From assembly GCA_032622095.1 (NCBI GenBank), contig CP136061.1, forward strand, positions 256,898,077 through 256,962,076: a DNA stretch of 64,000 nucleotides, given 5' to 3'. Under the pieces are notes generated by a model. The model saw nothing but the letters and a program-made list of their open reading frames with translations, was not told where the DNA came from and searched no databases. Both the position numbers and the translations under genes were made by a program. Position 1 is the stretch's first letter, and every line of letters starts with the position of its first letter. The stretch is from Siphonodentalium dalli. Taxonomy: Eukaryota; Mollusca; Scaphopoda; Gadilida; Siphonodentaliidae. Shown here one piece after another: positions 36,035-45,461 of this stretch.

Positions 36035-36592
36035 AATCCTACGTACCGCATGAAAATTACATAAATCACGAATACAAAAATGGGAGTATAAATATTTTTG
36101 CGTTTAGAACTCCACGTCGGACATAAGTTGTCAAAAAAGAAATGGTGCCTTACAATACTTATTCCTGGAAATAAATTGGCATTTCCACAACTACCCCCTT
36201 TTGTGCACATAATTTCAGTATATAAAATACACATTTTTGGTTGCGTATAGGTTATAAGCAACTAAATAATTGAAGATATGCCCCTTGGCATACGTGTAGG
36301 GACACTCGAGTCAGCATAACAAAAATACCGACAGCTGAATGGTGTATAATATCTTCGGTTATTTAATGTGAAAGAAAAAAGAAATTCATAGGCTATGTTA
36401 ATTCCTCGGCCATTTGAGTGGGATTGTTCGTCAAGCGTCTACATTGGTCGCCAAATTTGGTAGGGGTTGGGGTATTTTTATATACTGAAATTATGTGCAC
36501 AAAAGGGGGTAGTTGTGGAAATGCCAATTTATTTCCAGGAATAAGTATGGTAAGGCATGATTTATGTAATTTTCATGCGGTACGTAGGATTC
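36035..36592. repeat. Inverted repeat with ATCCTACGTACCGCATGAAA ends
   Basis: Left arm 36035-36230 and right arm 36471-36592 are inverse copies; the left arm carries about 75 bp extra. Shared blocks include TTATTCCTGGAAATAAATTG and CTACCCCCTTTTGTGCACAT. Confidence 0.85.
36262..36345. repeat. Dispersed CCCCTTGG...GTCAGCATAA repeat, copy 1
   Basis: CCCCTTGGCATACG, ACACTCGAGTCAGCATAA and GACAGCTGAATGGT; a diverged match lies at 58700-58775. It sits in the spacer of the 36-kb inverted repeat. Confidence 0.55.
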
Positions 36593-36626
36593 ATTAATAC
36601 GATTCATTACTGTACTAAGCCAAACA

Positions 36627-36798
36627 TGGGATGGTGGGTGGGTACTACCTATATACGGGCGCCTGCGGCGCATAAGATACTATCGGTGGCGGGATGGGGT
36701 GGTGATTGGATACTACCTATATACGGGCGCCTGCGGCGCATAAGATACTATGGGTGGCGGGTTGGGATGGTGGGTGGGTACTACCTATATAATGGTAA
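36627..36798. repeat. 68-bp tandem repeat, about 2.5 units
   Basis: TACTACCTATATACGGGCGC at 36642 and 36710 gives a 68-bp period. The units contain CGCCTGCGGCGC and GGTGGCGGG. Confidence 0.85.
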
Positions 36799-37118
36799 AA
36801 TGGTACATATAAAACTTCTCCGAGTCAAATCGGTGTTTTATTCGTAGAAATGTGATGTTTTTTGACAGAAAAGAGCATAACTTACTAATGTGTCGTTTTT
36901 TTCTCGGATTCTAATGGCAGTGTGGTAAGCGAAGTGTGTTCCCCTTCGCTGGACACACTGAACTTAGAATAATACCGAGCAAAATTCGAAGCATTAGTAA
37001 ATTGTGCTACTTTACCTGTGCATTTATTTTTTAACAAAAGCGAAAGTCTTCGAATAAATTCAAGGACGTAGCGCTGTGAAATGTACATTCAAGAGTCATC
37101 TTATAGCAGGTTTTGGGT
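36799..37118. other. Spacer downstream of the stem-loop gene
   Basis: Contains a 67-codon minus-strand frame (36885-37088) that I do not recognise and would not call. Nothing else is seen. Confidence 0.4.
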
Positions 37119-37134
37119 GGCCCTGAAAAGGGCC
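37119..37134 (-). terminator. Histone-mRNA type 3' stem-loop
   Basis: Read on the minus strand: GGCCCTTTTCAGGGCC, a 6-bp stem with a TTTC loop, preceded by AAAAC and followed directly by ACCCA. This meets the metazoan replication-dependent histone 3' processing consensus in stem, loop and 3' flank. A purine-rich stretch (TATAAGATGA) follows about 14 bases downstream and could serve as the U7-paired element. It lies 13 bases after the stop codon of a non-histone reading frame. Confidence 0.75.
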
Positions 37135-37147
37135 GTTTTATGTCAGA

Positions 37148-37620
37148 TCACAAGAAAAGTGGATAAGTGGTCTTTATGAACTCATATCCATCCTCTTGGT
37201 CCAACTCCCGAAACACAAGCGTACCCTCGATGAGAGATGGAAATTTACCTTTCGGTACACTCACATCCTTCAATGTACGTCTAATCTTTTTTTCTTTTTC
37301 TCTCTCCAAAACCTGAGCTTTCTCTGTAGAAGGGTTGCCGCTATCATGAGCAATATATCTGTTGTGCCAAGCCATTCGATGTGTTTTATCTTGTATCCGC
37401 TGAACAGTGTAGGGTTGGAAGCCCACGCTATACAGACAAGAGTGAAAAGTTCAAAGAACATATCAAAGAACTTTTCACCTGTGCCATACACTGCCCAGGA
37501 AAGGGTCTTGCACACCACTATGTCCCTCGGGGCCGATACACGGATGACTCCAACATAAGATCCAAGATCAGTAGCAGCGTATTCCATCGTGGAGAAATGA
37601 TATACTCTAAATGGGATTTA
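37148..37620 (-). CDS. Compact gene ending in a histone-type stem-loop, function unknown
   Basis: Two overlapping minus-strand frames occupy this interval. One starts at ATG 37587 (begins MEYAATDLGSYVGV, 105 codons, to 37270); the other is open from about 37440 to a TGA at 37148 (ends DGYEFIKTTYPLFL). A frameshift at the A-rich stretch around 37285-37300 would connect them, so this is either a broken gene or two overlapping frames. A TATA-like CATATAATAAAT lies about 35 bases upstream of the ATG. I recognise no family. It is not a histone in any frame. It lies about 230 bp beyond the Polinton protease on the same strand and could be Polinton cargo or a host gene. Confidence 0.4.
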
Positions 37621-37794
37621 TTATATGTAAAACGCGCGGGCGTCGTTGACGACGTCATTGTGTTCTTCTACAAATTTTCCCCGAACGTCAAAAACGTGTT
37701 TTCTTTTGGTGAATTAAGATCTTCATCGACATTGCCGAAGACGACCATTAAAAACAGACACTGTTTTTTCAACAACATAACTTTTATTTTTGCA

Positions 37795-37975
37795 TTAAAA
37801 ATCAACATATTTACAACTGATCATGAATTTATCATATTTACAATCAATAATTGGTAATGCAATGAACATAATTTACATTTGGTAATACATTTTATCAATA
37901 AATAACAATCAACATATTTACAATTGATTATGGTTTTAACATATTTACAATCAATAATTGGCAATGAACACATTT
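37795..37975. repeat. Degenerate repeat of ACATATTTACAATCAATAAT
   Basis: Three or four diverged copies of CAACATATTTACAATYRAT... and TTGGYAATGMA. They overlap the extreme 3' end of the protease remnant. Confidence 0.65.
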
Positions 37976-38490
37976 CATCAATAATGAAATTCACAGTAAG
38001 TCTTACAAGTTTGTGAAATACATGTTTTGGTAATGTTTCTGATTCTTTTCGTAAGGGCTCATAGTTTCTATGAAACCAATCAAATACTTTTCTATCATTT
38101 TTGAAGTAGTCACCATCAAATTTCATTTCAACTAATACTTTTATACCATATCCGCTTTTCAAGAAATGTAGAGCAAATATGCAGTAGATACCGCACACGT
38201 TCGTATCGTGATGTTGAAACCCCCAACGTTTATTTTACATTCGATCGAATTTCTTTGAATAAATTATAAACTGGTATCACTAAGGAATCGAAATATGTTG
38301 CAATGTTTCCATTGAAGAAAATTGCAACCCAGTGTTCTCCTGGTTTTTCTGACGTGTGTGTATTTACAATGTATGCTTTTACATGATGAGGTTTCTCGTA
38401 TGGTAACTGATCTTTTACACACACCACACCATACAATGAACAGAGGTAGGATGATTTGTCTAGTATATGCTGAAGTTCGCTAGTGTTCAT
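37821..38490 (-). pseudogene. Adenain-like cysteine protease, frameshifted
   Basis: Polinton maturation protease of the adenovirus/Ulp1 type, which processes virion proteins. The first piece (38490-38230) carries GEHWVAIFF with the expected catalytic His at residue 53 and YFDS with the Asp at residue 68. The second piece (38198-37821) carries CGIYCIFAL, where the first Cys aligns with the adenain nucleophile. The pieces are in different frames, broken near 38225-38232. The C-terminal tail runs into a simple repeat and is probably not original. Its start overlaps the end of the upstream gene by 4 bases, as expected for tightly packed Polinton genes. Confidence 0.85.
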
Positions 38491-38939
38491 CTTCGTAGTA
38501 TTTTTGTTACTTTTTCACACCACAAGTCAACAAAAACAGAATTAAATTGGTTACAGTTTTCATGAACAACTTCCTTTATATCTTTCCAAAGTTTGAAAGC
38601 CTCAAACTTCTCTTGTGGTGTAAATGATTCTATTTCTGGATACCATTGTTCCAAAACTCGGTAAATGTTCAATTCAAGTAGTGCTATATCAATGAACATA
38701 TCTGCCCATTGTATAGGTGGTCTCCAAAGACAAAGTAAATGTCGTGTCTGACTTGGATGATCTATTTTACATTCTTCACAATTGAGTGTCATTCTTTTGA
38801 AATTTGATTTTGTATAACCATGAACGAAACATTTCTCTAAAGTTTTCCGAACTTTGTCAAGGATAGGAACACAATATGGAATGAAATCGAGTCCTCCAAC
38901 TTGCAGTCTCAATTTTTCCTCCAAATGCAATCCATCCAT
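38487..38939 (-). CDS. Polinton protein of unknown function
   Basis: 150 residues, intact. Starts MDGLHLEEKLRLQVGGLDFI. It has a Cys/His group (CEECKIDHPSQTRHLLC) that could bind metal, and a largely helical C-terminal half. It sits between the major capsid gene (4 bp away) and the protease (4-bp overlap), so it is presumably a late virion-related gene. I do not recognise a defined function. Confidence 0.65.
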   Translation of the reverse strand: MDGLHLEEKLRLQVGGLDFIPYCVPILDKVRKTLEKCFVHGYTKSNFKRMTLNCEECKIDHPSQTRHLLCLWRPPIQWADMFIDIALLELNIYRVLEQWYPEIESFTPQEKFEAFKLWKDIKEVVHENCNQFNSVFVDLWCEKVTKILRR

Positions 38940-38943
38940 GCTT

Positions 38944-40225
38944 TTAATAATCTGTGATTATTTCTCGCAAACTGTTGACTTCAATTTGATTATCGAACTC
39001 AGCATAGACTATCACGTTGATCACTGAAACTAGAGCTACAGCAAACTGAAGCTCTAACATTATGTTACCGGTTTTTATAGGATTCAAATGTCCTTCCTCT
39101 GCTCCTTGGCCAGGTGTGAGGTCGTACCCACGGAAACAATAACTATTCATGTATTTTTCGAGATTCAAACCAAAGGACTTGTCTTTTCCAAACATACCCG
39201 AAGACTGATACAGTGATAAATAAGATCTTAGGCATTGTTCTGATGCAAATTTGGTTCAAATGGTCGGTTATGAATGGTATGCTGGTCCTGACTACCTTCA
39301 AGCTTTTTCAGATTGAAGTGTTGGAAATGGAATGGGTTCGTTTCAATATCGCCATTCATATCTTTGTTTGATACCAACCCTCTGAACAGTCTCTTTCGCA
39401 ATTGTCCTTGAAAAATGTGATCTTCAATTTTTGATCTAATCCCTGCACCAATAGTGAATGTTTTCACCTCAACTCTTCTAATCGGTAATTTCATATTTCT
39501 CTGTATTATTGTTTGGTTCAAGTTATTTGCTACTACTCGCATCAGCGTAATTGTACGAACATTGAAAACTGCCGTTTCAAACACTATTTTTCCGTCGTCT
39601 CGACCAATTAAAGAGAATTTTGGATTCGCTCTATTGAGAGTGAGACGAATTCTTATCCCAATTCCATTTGGTAAGTATTTCTCTTGTAGAGATATATCTG
39701 TGTGTAAACGACCACACAATTCTATCGTTTTACTATCTGCTATGATTGCTTGGCGATATTTCAATTCGTCATTATGACCAGCTTTAGTGTTTTCGGTGAA
39801 CTGTTTAGCGCATCTGGATAACACATTTCTAGTGCGGCAAGTTGATTTTCTTTACATTCGCAAGAATAAGCCAAGAGATTTTCCATGTAGGCTCGATAAG
39901 GGTAGGTATCTCCGTTCGCCGTTACAAGTTTGTTATTTAGGTAAATATCGATACTACTGAACATGCTATGGAAAAAGTTGTTAATAGGCGCAATTTCATC
40001 AGTAGCATCAACCAAGTTTGTTTCATCTGCTTTTGTGATTTTGAATTTCAGGTACAAATCTGATTGATTCACATCTGTCCATTTTTCAGTTTGAAGCGGA
40101 ATTACAAATTATATTGGTGTGGAATTATTCAAAGAGCTAATCAGGTGATGTTCTATCCATTGTGATTCCAATATCGTTGTCATTGTTGTTGGAACATCAG
40201 AAGCATCAGAAGCATCTAACTCCAT
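38944..40225 (-). pseudogene. Polinton major capsid protein (double jelly-roll), disrupted
   Basis: Major capsid protein of the hexon-like lineage, similar to the invertebrate proteins annotated as F54H12.2-like. Start ATG at 40225. An in-frame TAA interrupts residue 39 (40109-40111). The next segment has LYLKFKITKAD, then NNFFHSMFSSIDIYLNNKLV and YPYRAYMENLLAY. A frameshift lies within 39761-39840. The middle segment has AIIADSKTIELCGRLHTD, PIRRVEVKTFTIGAG and NPFHFQHFNL. A frameshift near 39228 leads to the last segment with YDLTPGQG and VNVIVYAEFDNQIEV, ending at 38944. The total is about 425 codons, close to full length, so the gene decayed by point changes rather than deletion. Confidence 0.9.
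40109..40111 (-). other. In-frame stop in the capsid gene
   Basis: TAA in the frame that runs from ATG 40225 to 39761. Confidence 0.8.
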
Positions 40226-40261
40226 CTTGCATCATCATGATTAATCAAATATATCGAGAGA

Positions 40262-40621
40262 TCATTTTGATTTCTTTACATGTGTTTTAATGGACTTACT
40301 TCTAACTCGTTTGCGAGAAGAATGAGTTTTCAAAGACCGCGATGATCTATTTATGCCATTTGGTGTTGATATTTTCTTTATTGTTTTCCTTCCAAAAGAT
40401 TTCAATGCTTCTTTACCTTGTTTCAAAAATACTTTTTTCGGACTTTTACCACGATGAATGATATCTTCGACTGCAGCAAGTCCATGCTTGAATACTTGTT
40501 GTTTAGCAATCTGACCAATAGGTTTTAGAAACGGTACTACTGTTCTCATTGCAGATTTGAATAGTGAACCAATTCCATGTCCATACTGTCTAGGTACGCC
40601 TCTATACACGGGGATCATCAT
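40262..40621 (-). CDS. pVI-like minor capsid protein
   Basis: 119 residues, intact. The N-terminal part MMIPVYRGVPRQYGHGIGSL is followed by FKSAMRTVVPFLKPIG, an amphipathic stretch of the type found in Polinton/adenovirus pVI-like proteins, and the C-terminus is strongly basic (RSSRSLKTHSSRKRVRSKS). Such proteins sit inside the capsid and can disrupt membranes in adenoviruses; that role here is inference from position and composition. It lies 36 bp upstream of the capsid gene start. Confidence 0.7.
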   Translation of the reverse strand: MMIPVYRGVPRQYGHGIGSLFKSAMRTVVPFLKPIGQIAKQQVFKHGLAAVEDIIHRGKSPKKVFLKQGKEALKSFGRKTIKKISTPNGINRSSRSLKTHSSRKRVRSKSIKTHVKKSK

Positions 40622-41640
40622 AAATACAAACTAGAATGCACTCAGAGAGATGCCAACGTGCGCAAAAATGTAATAAACAATAATTTAACAAATAATTTCA
40701 CTGTATTTTACTTAATTTATTTAATTTTATGTTAGCAAAAAAAGACAATTACCATTTCTCATTTCATCACAGATAAAAGGCAAATTACTATATTAATCAT
40801 TTAAGTAATTAAAACCAATTCCATGTTGCCAAAATGATGAGACTTTAATATCGATTACATTTTTTTCAGCGGCATATTTTCATTTTCATTTTCCGATAGT
40901 CAATGTTGACCAAAGGAGCAATTATAAGAAATAATTAATAACATTTGTGTAAATATTGATAGCAGCCAATATGCAACAATAAATATCAATAATTAATCAA
41001 TAACGATCATTTTATGTAATAATAAACTCGTCAAACGGTGTTTGTGTCAACAAATGCGTTTTGTTTTGTGTTACGTCATTCGTCGTATTTGACCCGGAAC
41101 TCGGCTGAAGGTTAGGCTATTCAGCCTATTGCGTCGAATTACGAAATCGCGTTTTGAATGTCTCTCTTTTCCCGCACGATAAAAATAGGTCTTCGCACGA
41201 ACCAAAAATGATAAAACTTCCCAATTATAAGTAAAAATACCCAAAGTGAAGGAGTCTATGTTGGTCCCGAAGGAGTCTATAGACTCTTTGATATAGAGTT
41301 CTGATGGAGAAAATGTAGGTCGATCTATTTTGTCATAACTCTGACGTAATTTAACCTGGGATAAAAAATCGAAATCGAGGCTCTCTACGAGCATGCCAGT
41401 TTTAAATATAGAAACAGGGAATCCCGACAAATGGCGATATCGGCGACAAACAAATAATCGAAAACAACACATAAAATAAACATAGCAAAAACGCGGCACA
41501 GTAAAAATGTCAGAACGCCACGAGGTTTTACGTCGTTTTTGGTGACGTCATGGAGTGAAACGGAGTAGGGTGACACCAACCTACGAATCTGTCTGATCGC
41601 CATACTGTTGCGCGAGCGCACGTAATTACGTCGGCGTTGG
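40622..41640. other. Non-coding gap inside the Polinton, probable insertion
   Basis: About 1 kb separates the penton-like gene from the pVI-like gene, whereas neighbouring genes are a few bases apart. The frames at 41071-41657 do not look like Polinton proteins. A later insertion is likely, although I did not find its ends. It contains CRE-like TGACGTCA at 41544-41551. Confidence 0.5.
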
Positions 41641-42455
41641 AAATGCAACTGTACCATAGACTGTCAGCCAACAAACTGAATTGGTTTGCCAGTATCACCA
41701 GCTATATACACATTTATGGTGTCAAAGTTAGACTTTGATACCGGTACATAATGTAAGTTTTGGAATCCATGCTTAATATGTTGACCATCATGTATTCTTT
41801 TACTCTCGAGTGATGTCACTCGTAATATCGGTGCCTCAACATCACTAACAATTGTATACTCAGCAATGTCAGAATAAACAAACAATTGATTATGCTCCGC
41901 ATTTAAATCAACTCCATATGGAAATGTTATCGAAGGAGTAGCAAATGGAGCACTCTCTGATTCTGTTCTGTAACCAAGTTTATCCAAAATAGCTCTGGGG
42001 AGTACAAGACCTACTTTGGTATAAATATTGGTTGAAATTTTAACTCATTCTTTGGAATATCCAAATTCGAATTCCAGTTCTGGAATCAATCTGCTTACTG
42101 TACCATCAATTACACCTTGAATTGTATCTGTTAAAAGTGCTGCACCAGAATATGCTCCTTCTGGTATTTTTAATTCTATACCATTTGCAGGTTTTGAAAT
42201 TACTACACCACTTATTGGTATCTTGTGCAGGTACTGTAAAATTCTTGGAACAGAAGTTTTTATTTTTATTATGCAAGCATCTCCAATAATGTTGTATGTT
42301 TCTGATGGTACAATTAGTTCAACCATTGCAACTGCCCAAAGCTCTTTATCAATATGTATGGTTTTTGGTAATGTCACTGTGAAACAACATTGTGAGTTGG
42401 CTGGGTAAAGTGACATTGAAATATCACTCATGAGAGTTATGTAGAATGAATTCAT
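41641..42455 (-). pseudogene. Penton-like minor capsid protein, two in-frame stops
   Basis: Vertex protein of the Polinton capsid. The N-terminal part has FYITLMSDISMSLYPANSQC followed by VTLPKTIHIDKELWAVAMVE, the usual opening of this family. The C-terminal part has LFVYSDIAEYTIVSDVEAPI, LRVTSLE and HYVPVSKSNFDTINVYIAGD. The same frame is interrupted by TGA at 42045-42047 and again by TGA at 41664-41666, after which a family-like MVQLHFQRR ending follows. The start overlaps the end of the neighbouring membrane-protein frame by 32 bases. Confidence 0.85.
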
Positions 42456-42708
42456 TTTTCTCAGTATTTTTCAATAATTTCAGTCCAGGTGTTGGTAGAA
42501 TATAACCTAGAGAGCTACTTAGAAGAATAAGCCACAATTCTTTGTTTGCGCTCTGGATACTAATGTGTACAATAGATGTAATTATTATGATATAAATAAT
42601 AATTATCTGCGTGAAGTAGGTGACTTGGTTCTTAGCAACGTTTTCACCACAGAACTGAAATTGTGATGGTTCATCGAGATTAATTGAATTTGAATGATTT
42701 TGCGACAT
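42424..42708 (-). CDS. Small Polinton membrane protein
   Basis: 94 residues, intact. The N-terminus is polar. A long hydrophobic segment (ITQ-like YFTQIIIIYIIIITSIVHI, about residues 31-49) is followed by a second one (LWLILLSSSLGYILP, 58-72). Two membrane helices in a short protein between integrase and penton genes recur in invertebrate Polintons as I remember them. Function unknown. Confidence 0.6.
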   Translation of the reverse strand: MSQNHSNSINLDEPSQFQFCGENVAKNQVTYFTQIIIIYIIIITSIVHISIQSANKELWLILLSSSLGYILPTPGLKLLKNTEKNEFILHNSHE

Positions 42709-42721
42709 GATAAATTCTATT

Positions 42722-43799
42722 CTATTCTAAATTTGAAGCTGGGATCCAACTGTCAAACTTGTTTGGGTATCCAATGAACTTTAATTTCTTTTACTGCTTT
42801 ATCACCCACTCTCCTCGTTCTTCTGTCAATAACTGATTCTATTTCATACACCTTACTGTCTTTTATATGTTGGATTTCATGTTTGTAGAATGATCCATCA
42901 ATCTCTTCACCATCAAGATAAGAAACTTTGTATCTGATTGGATTAGTTTTACAAATTTTATCAACTTTGAAAATTTCACGAGTCCAATTTGGTAAATAAC
43001 CCTTTTCAAATGTTTTGGTTTTGTTGATACGAACCAAGTCACCCACTTTCAGTGTAGATTTTCCTTTTTCAATTCCTGTTCCATATAGATTTTTGGAAAT
43101 TTCAGCTTCAGTTTTCAAAGTAACTTCCGACGGTTTCGATTTTATGCTACGGTGATAACTATTGTTGTAAGAATCGACTAGGGGTTGTAAAACATCAATA
43201 TATCTTGAAGTTTTATTGTGTGTGAAATACTTCCACATACGAGTTTTTAAAGTTCTTTGAAATCGCTCAACAATACTTGCTTTAGTCTCTGGATTCTCAG
43301 TTGTGAAGAAATGAATGCTATCTGATCGCAGAAATTTCAAACACTTTTCATTTTTGAATTCAGAAAATTTATCAGCTTGAAACTATTTTGGTTTACGGTT
43401 TGAAGATTTCAAAAGTTTCCTGAATGTTCGATCAAAGTTTGTCCAGATTTATCGTGGATTGGCAGTACCCACGCAAATTTTGAAAAAAACGTCTATCACA
43501 CACAACAGATATCTGTAATTATCATTATGTTTTTTCAAATTCTGAAGATCAGCTAAATCTGCCTGCCATTGAATATCAATTCCAGCTACAACAGTCTTTC
43601 TACGTTGAAATTTTCGAATTATTGGTTTGTGCAAAGTATATGTCGACCGGCCTTGCAACCATTTCTTCACATCTGTGAGTTTTATTTTTTTATTTTGCCT
43701 TTTCGCTTCATCAAAAAGCTTCTTTACACCGCCATAACTTCCAACTTTCTTTGGATTATAGAAAATTTTAGATACCTGTTCATCTAGTATGGATCCCAT
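42722..43799 (-). pseudogene. Polinton integrase (RVE fold) with chromodomain, frameshifted
   Basis: Retroviral-type integrase that inserts Polinton DNA. The first piece (43799-43449) has YTLHKPIIRKF and QWQADLADLQ, where D81 is the first catalytic Asp. The frame is lost near 43470. After an in-frame TAG at 43383-43385 the sequence resumes with QADKFSEF (second Asp codon 43371-43373) and then KASIVERFQRT with the catalytic Glu, 34 residues after the Asp. The C-terminal part has VGDLVRINKTK and a chromodomain start (YEIESVIDRRTRR), which is frameshifted near 42755; the chromodomain ending FDSWIPASNLE is in another frame, stopping at 42722. All three acidic residues are still present. Confidence 0.88.
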
Positions 43800-43855
43800 T
43801 CTGTTTTTCTGTTTTTAATACCAGTTTGTGTCAAGCTATCTGCTATTTTAGTTTT

Positions 43856-44455
43856 TTAATGTCTTGCTTTTATACCTTTCACTGGTGTGAATCGATGAGA
43901 ATCAAATCGTTTTGGTTTTATGCTTTGTACCTGAGTTTCAAAATCATCATCTGAATCATCGTTCAATCCATCTTTTAATCCATCTGTTCCCTACAAAATC
44001 TTGAGGTACATTAAGTTCGCTCAATCCTTGTGAAAAGGTTTCCAAACCTGTTGGTTCGAAACCTTTTCTTTGTTGTACAATATCATTGAGGAGATCAACA
44101 ATATTTGATCCTCTAATAACCATTTCACCATGTGTTAATTGTCCATGTTCATCAAACTTCATTTGCGGATGTTTTGAAATCAGTTGTAAAAGTTGTTCAG
44201 CTTTTTTTCTCATCTTTAACGGAATACTTTCTAGCACATCCCTATGATGACTAAGTGGTTGTTCTGTTTTCGGGGTTGAAATAGCTCTAACTGATTTTTG
44301 AGAAGTTTTCAATTTGTGCAAAGTTGTACCATATAATTGAACCTTCTCGGATTCTGACAAATTTTGATCAGAAACTGAATTCAATTCTCTGCTTAGTTTT
44401 GAAACTTTTGTAATTTTAGGATTAGGTGGTAATTTCGGATTAGTTAGACTTATTC
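43856..44455 (-). pseudogene. Uncharacterised Polinton protein upstream of integrase
   Basis: About 200 codons. It opens around 44455 with SLTNPKLPPNPKITK and continues through SEKVQLYGTTLHKLK and LLQLISKHPQMKFDEHGQLT, then GSNIVDLLNDIVQQRKGFEP. A frameshift near 43975-43985 leads to an acidic/basic tail (NDDSDDDFETQ ... KPKRFDSHRFTP) ending with TAA at 43856-43858. The pattern 'helical region, D-x-x-G-x-hh, hhDLhND' is one I remember beside Polinton integrases in invertebrates, without known function. Confidence 0.6.
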
Positions 44456-44512
44456 TCCATTTTTAAATGTCATCCAACAATTTGAAGAGAACAGCGACCA
44501 TTTTCTTCATGT

Positions 44513-44770
44513 TTAAGCACGAATTATTCCAGCGACTGCTTTACCAACCAATGGTGCTAGCATAAGAAGTGGTAAAAATCCTACTTTTTGGTTTAAAATT
44601 TGTTTTTTTCGTTTCAAATATGTTGATTTGCTTGCAAGTTCTCTGAGGTGTCTACACCTCCGACGAAGTTTGCGCTTCTGAGCATCTGTTAGTTTTACAT
44701 TGCCTTTTAAAATATTTTTACAGCATTCTGACATGCAATCAATCACTTTCTTTGGGGCATCTTTTATCAT
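44513..44770 (-). CDS. Small basic protein, adenovirus core-protein-X-like
   Basis: 85 residues, intact. Starts MIKDAPKKVIDCMSECCKNI, followed by a very basic stretch (KRKLRRRCRHLREL; YLKRKKQ) and a hydrophobic C-terminus (GFLPLLMLAPLVGKAVAGII). Basic region plus C-terminal hydrophobic helix is the layout of the small core/pX-like proteins in adintovirus-type Polintons. A role in packaging DNA is inference. Confidence 0.6.
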   Translation of the reverse strand: MIKDAPKKVIDCMSECCKNILKGNVKLTDAQKRKLRRRCRHLRELASKSTYLKRKKQILNQKVGFLPLLMLAPLVGKAVAGIIRA

Positions 44771-44989
44771 TTTTTTTTTCGAAAATGAGTTGGTGCCTGA
44801 TTCATAGCCATTACAAAACTACCATATTTTTTAATCAGTGGAGTTTTTTTTGCCATATTTACTCTTCAACAGTTGAATGGCAAATGACTGAATTACTTTT
44901 TACTTTTACGTTTATCAAAATTACGATCAAATGCCAACAAAGCTAATTTTGATGGTTTTGAAAGATTCATAACTTGTCAGTATTGTTGA

Positions 44990-45424
44990 ACAAACGTGTA
45001 TTGTTCTGCTTCTTGAACTGATGGAATTGGTTGCGGACCATTATCATTGAGTGGTTGAAATCTAGAAAATGTAGAATTTAATCCAGTAGAATTTACTCTA
45101 GCTGGAGTAGCTCACTGTGCAATTGTAGAATTTACTCTAACTGGACTAGCTCGCTGTGCAATTGTAGAATTTATTCTAGTAGCATTTACTCTATTTGGAC
45201 TAACTATCTGTGTACTTATGTTTTTTTTTGTCTGAGAAGAATTCTGATCAAAACTCCACCGAGAAATCCACCTCCACCAGTTTTTAAAAGAATTTTCCTT
45301 TTCGAATTGATATGGGTTCTACTGTCAGCTATGTTTTGGTCTGTTTTGGAAGTTTGAAACGATTATCAAGAATTAATTGAGCGATAGTCGAAAATACACT
45401 CAAGACTGCTTCATGCGACTCCAT
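44990..45424 (-). other. Polinton small-frame region with 39-bp repeats
   Basis: A 31-codon frame begins at ATG 45424 (MESHEAVLSVFSTIAQLILD) and stops at 45329. A following stretch in another frame is glycine-rich and hydrophobic (LKTGGGGFLGGVLIRILL). At about 45087-45190, three 39-bp tandem units (GTAGAATTTACTCTA...CTGTGCAATT) occur. These are probably remains of one or two small structural genes. Confidence 0.4.
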
Positions 45425-45461
45425 GATTGGAAATGAAAATATTACGTTGATACACTTATCT

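Noticed and set aside
36885-37088. 67-codon minus-strand frame after the stem-loop
   Set aside because: No recognisable family and no supporting signals.
37119-37590. A histone gene upstream of the stem-loop
   Set aside because: No H1, H2A, H2B, H3 or H4 signature was found in any of the three minus frames.
41071-41657. Minus-strand frames in the Polinton gap
   Set aside because: They overlap each other in different frames and resemble no Polinton gene; only the first few codons of the 41657 frame continue the penton end.
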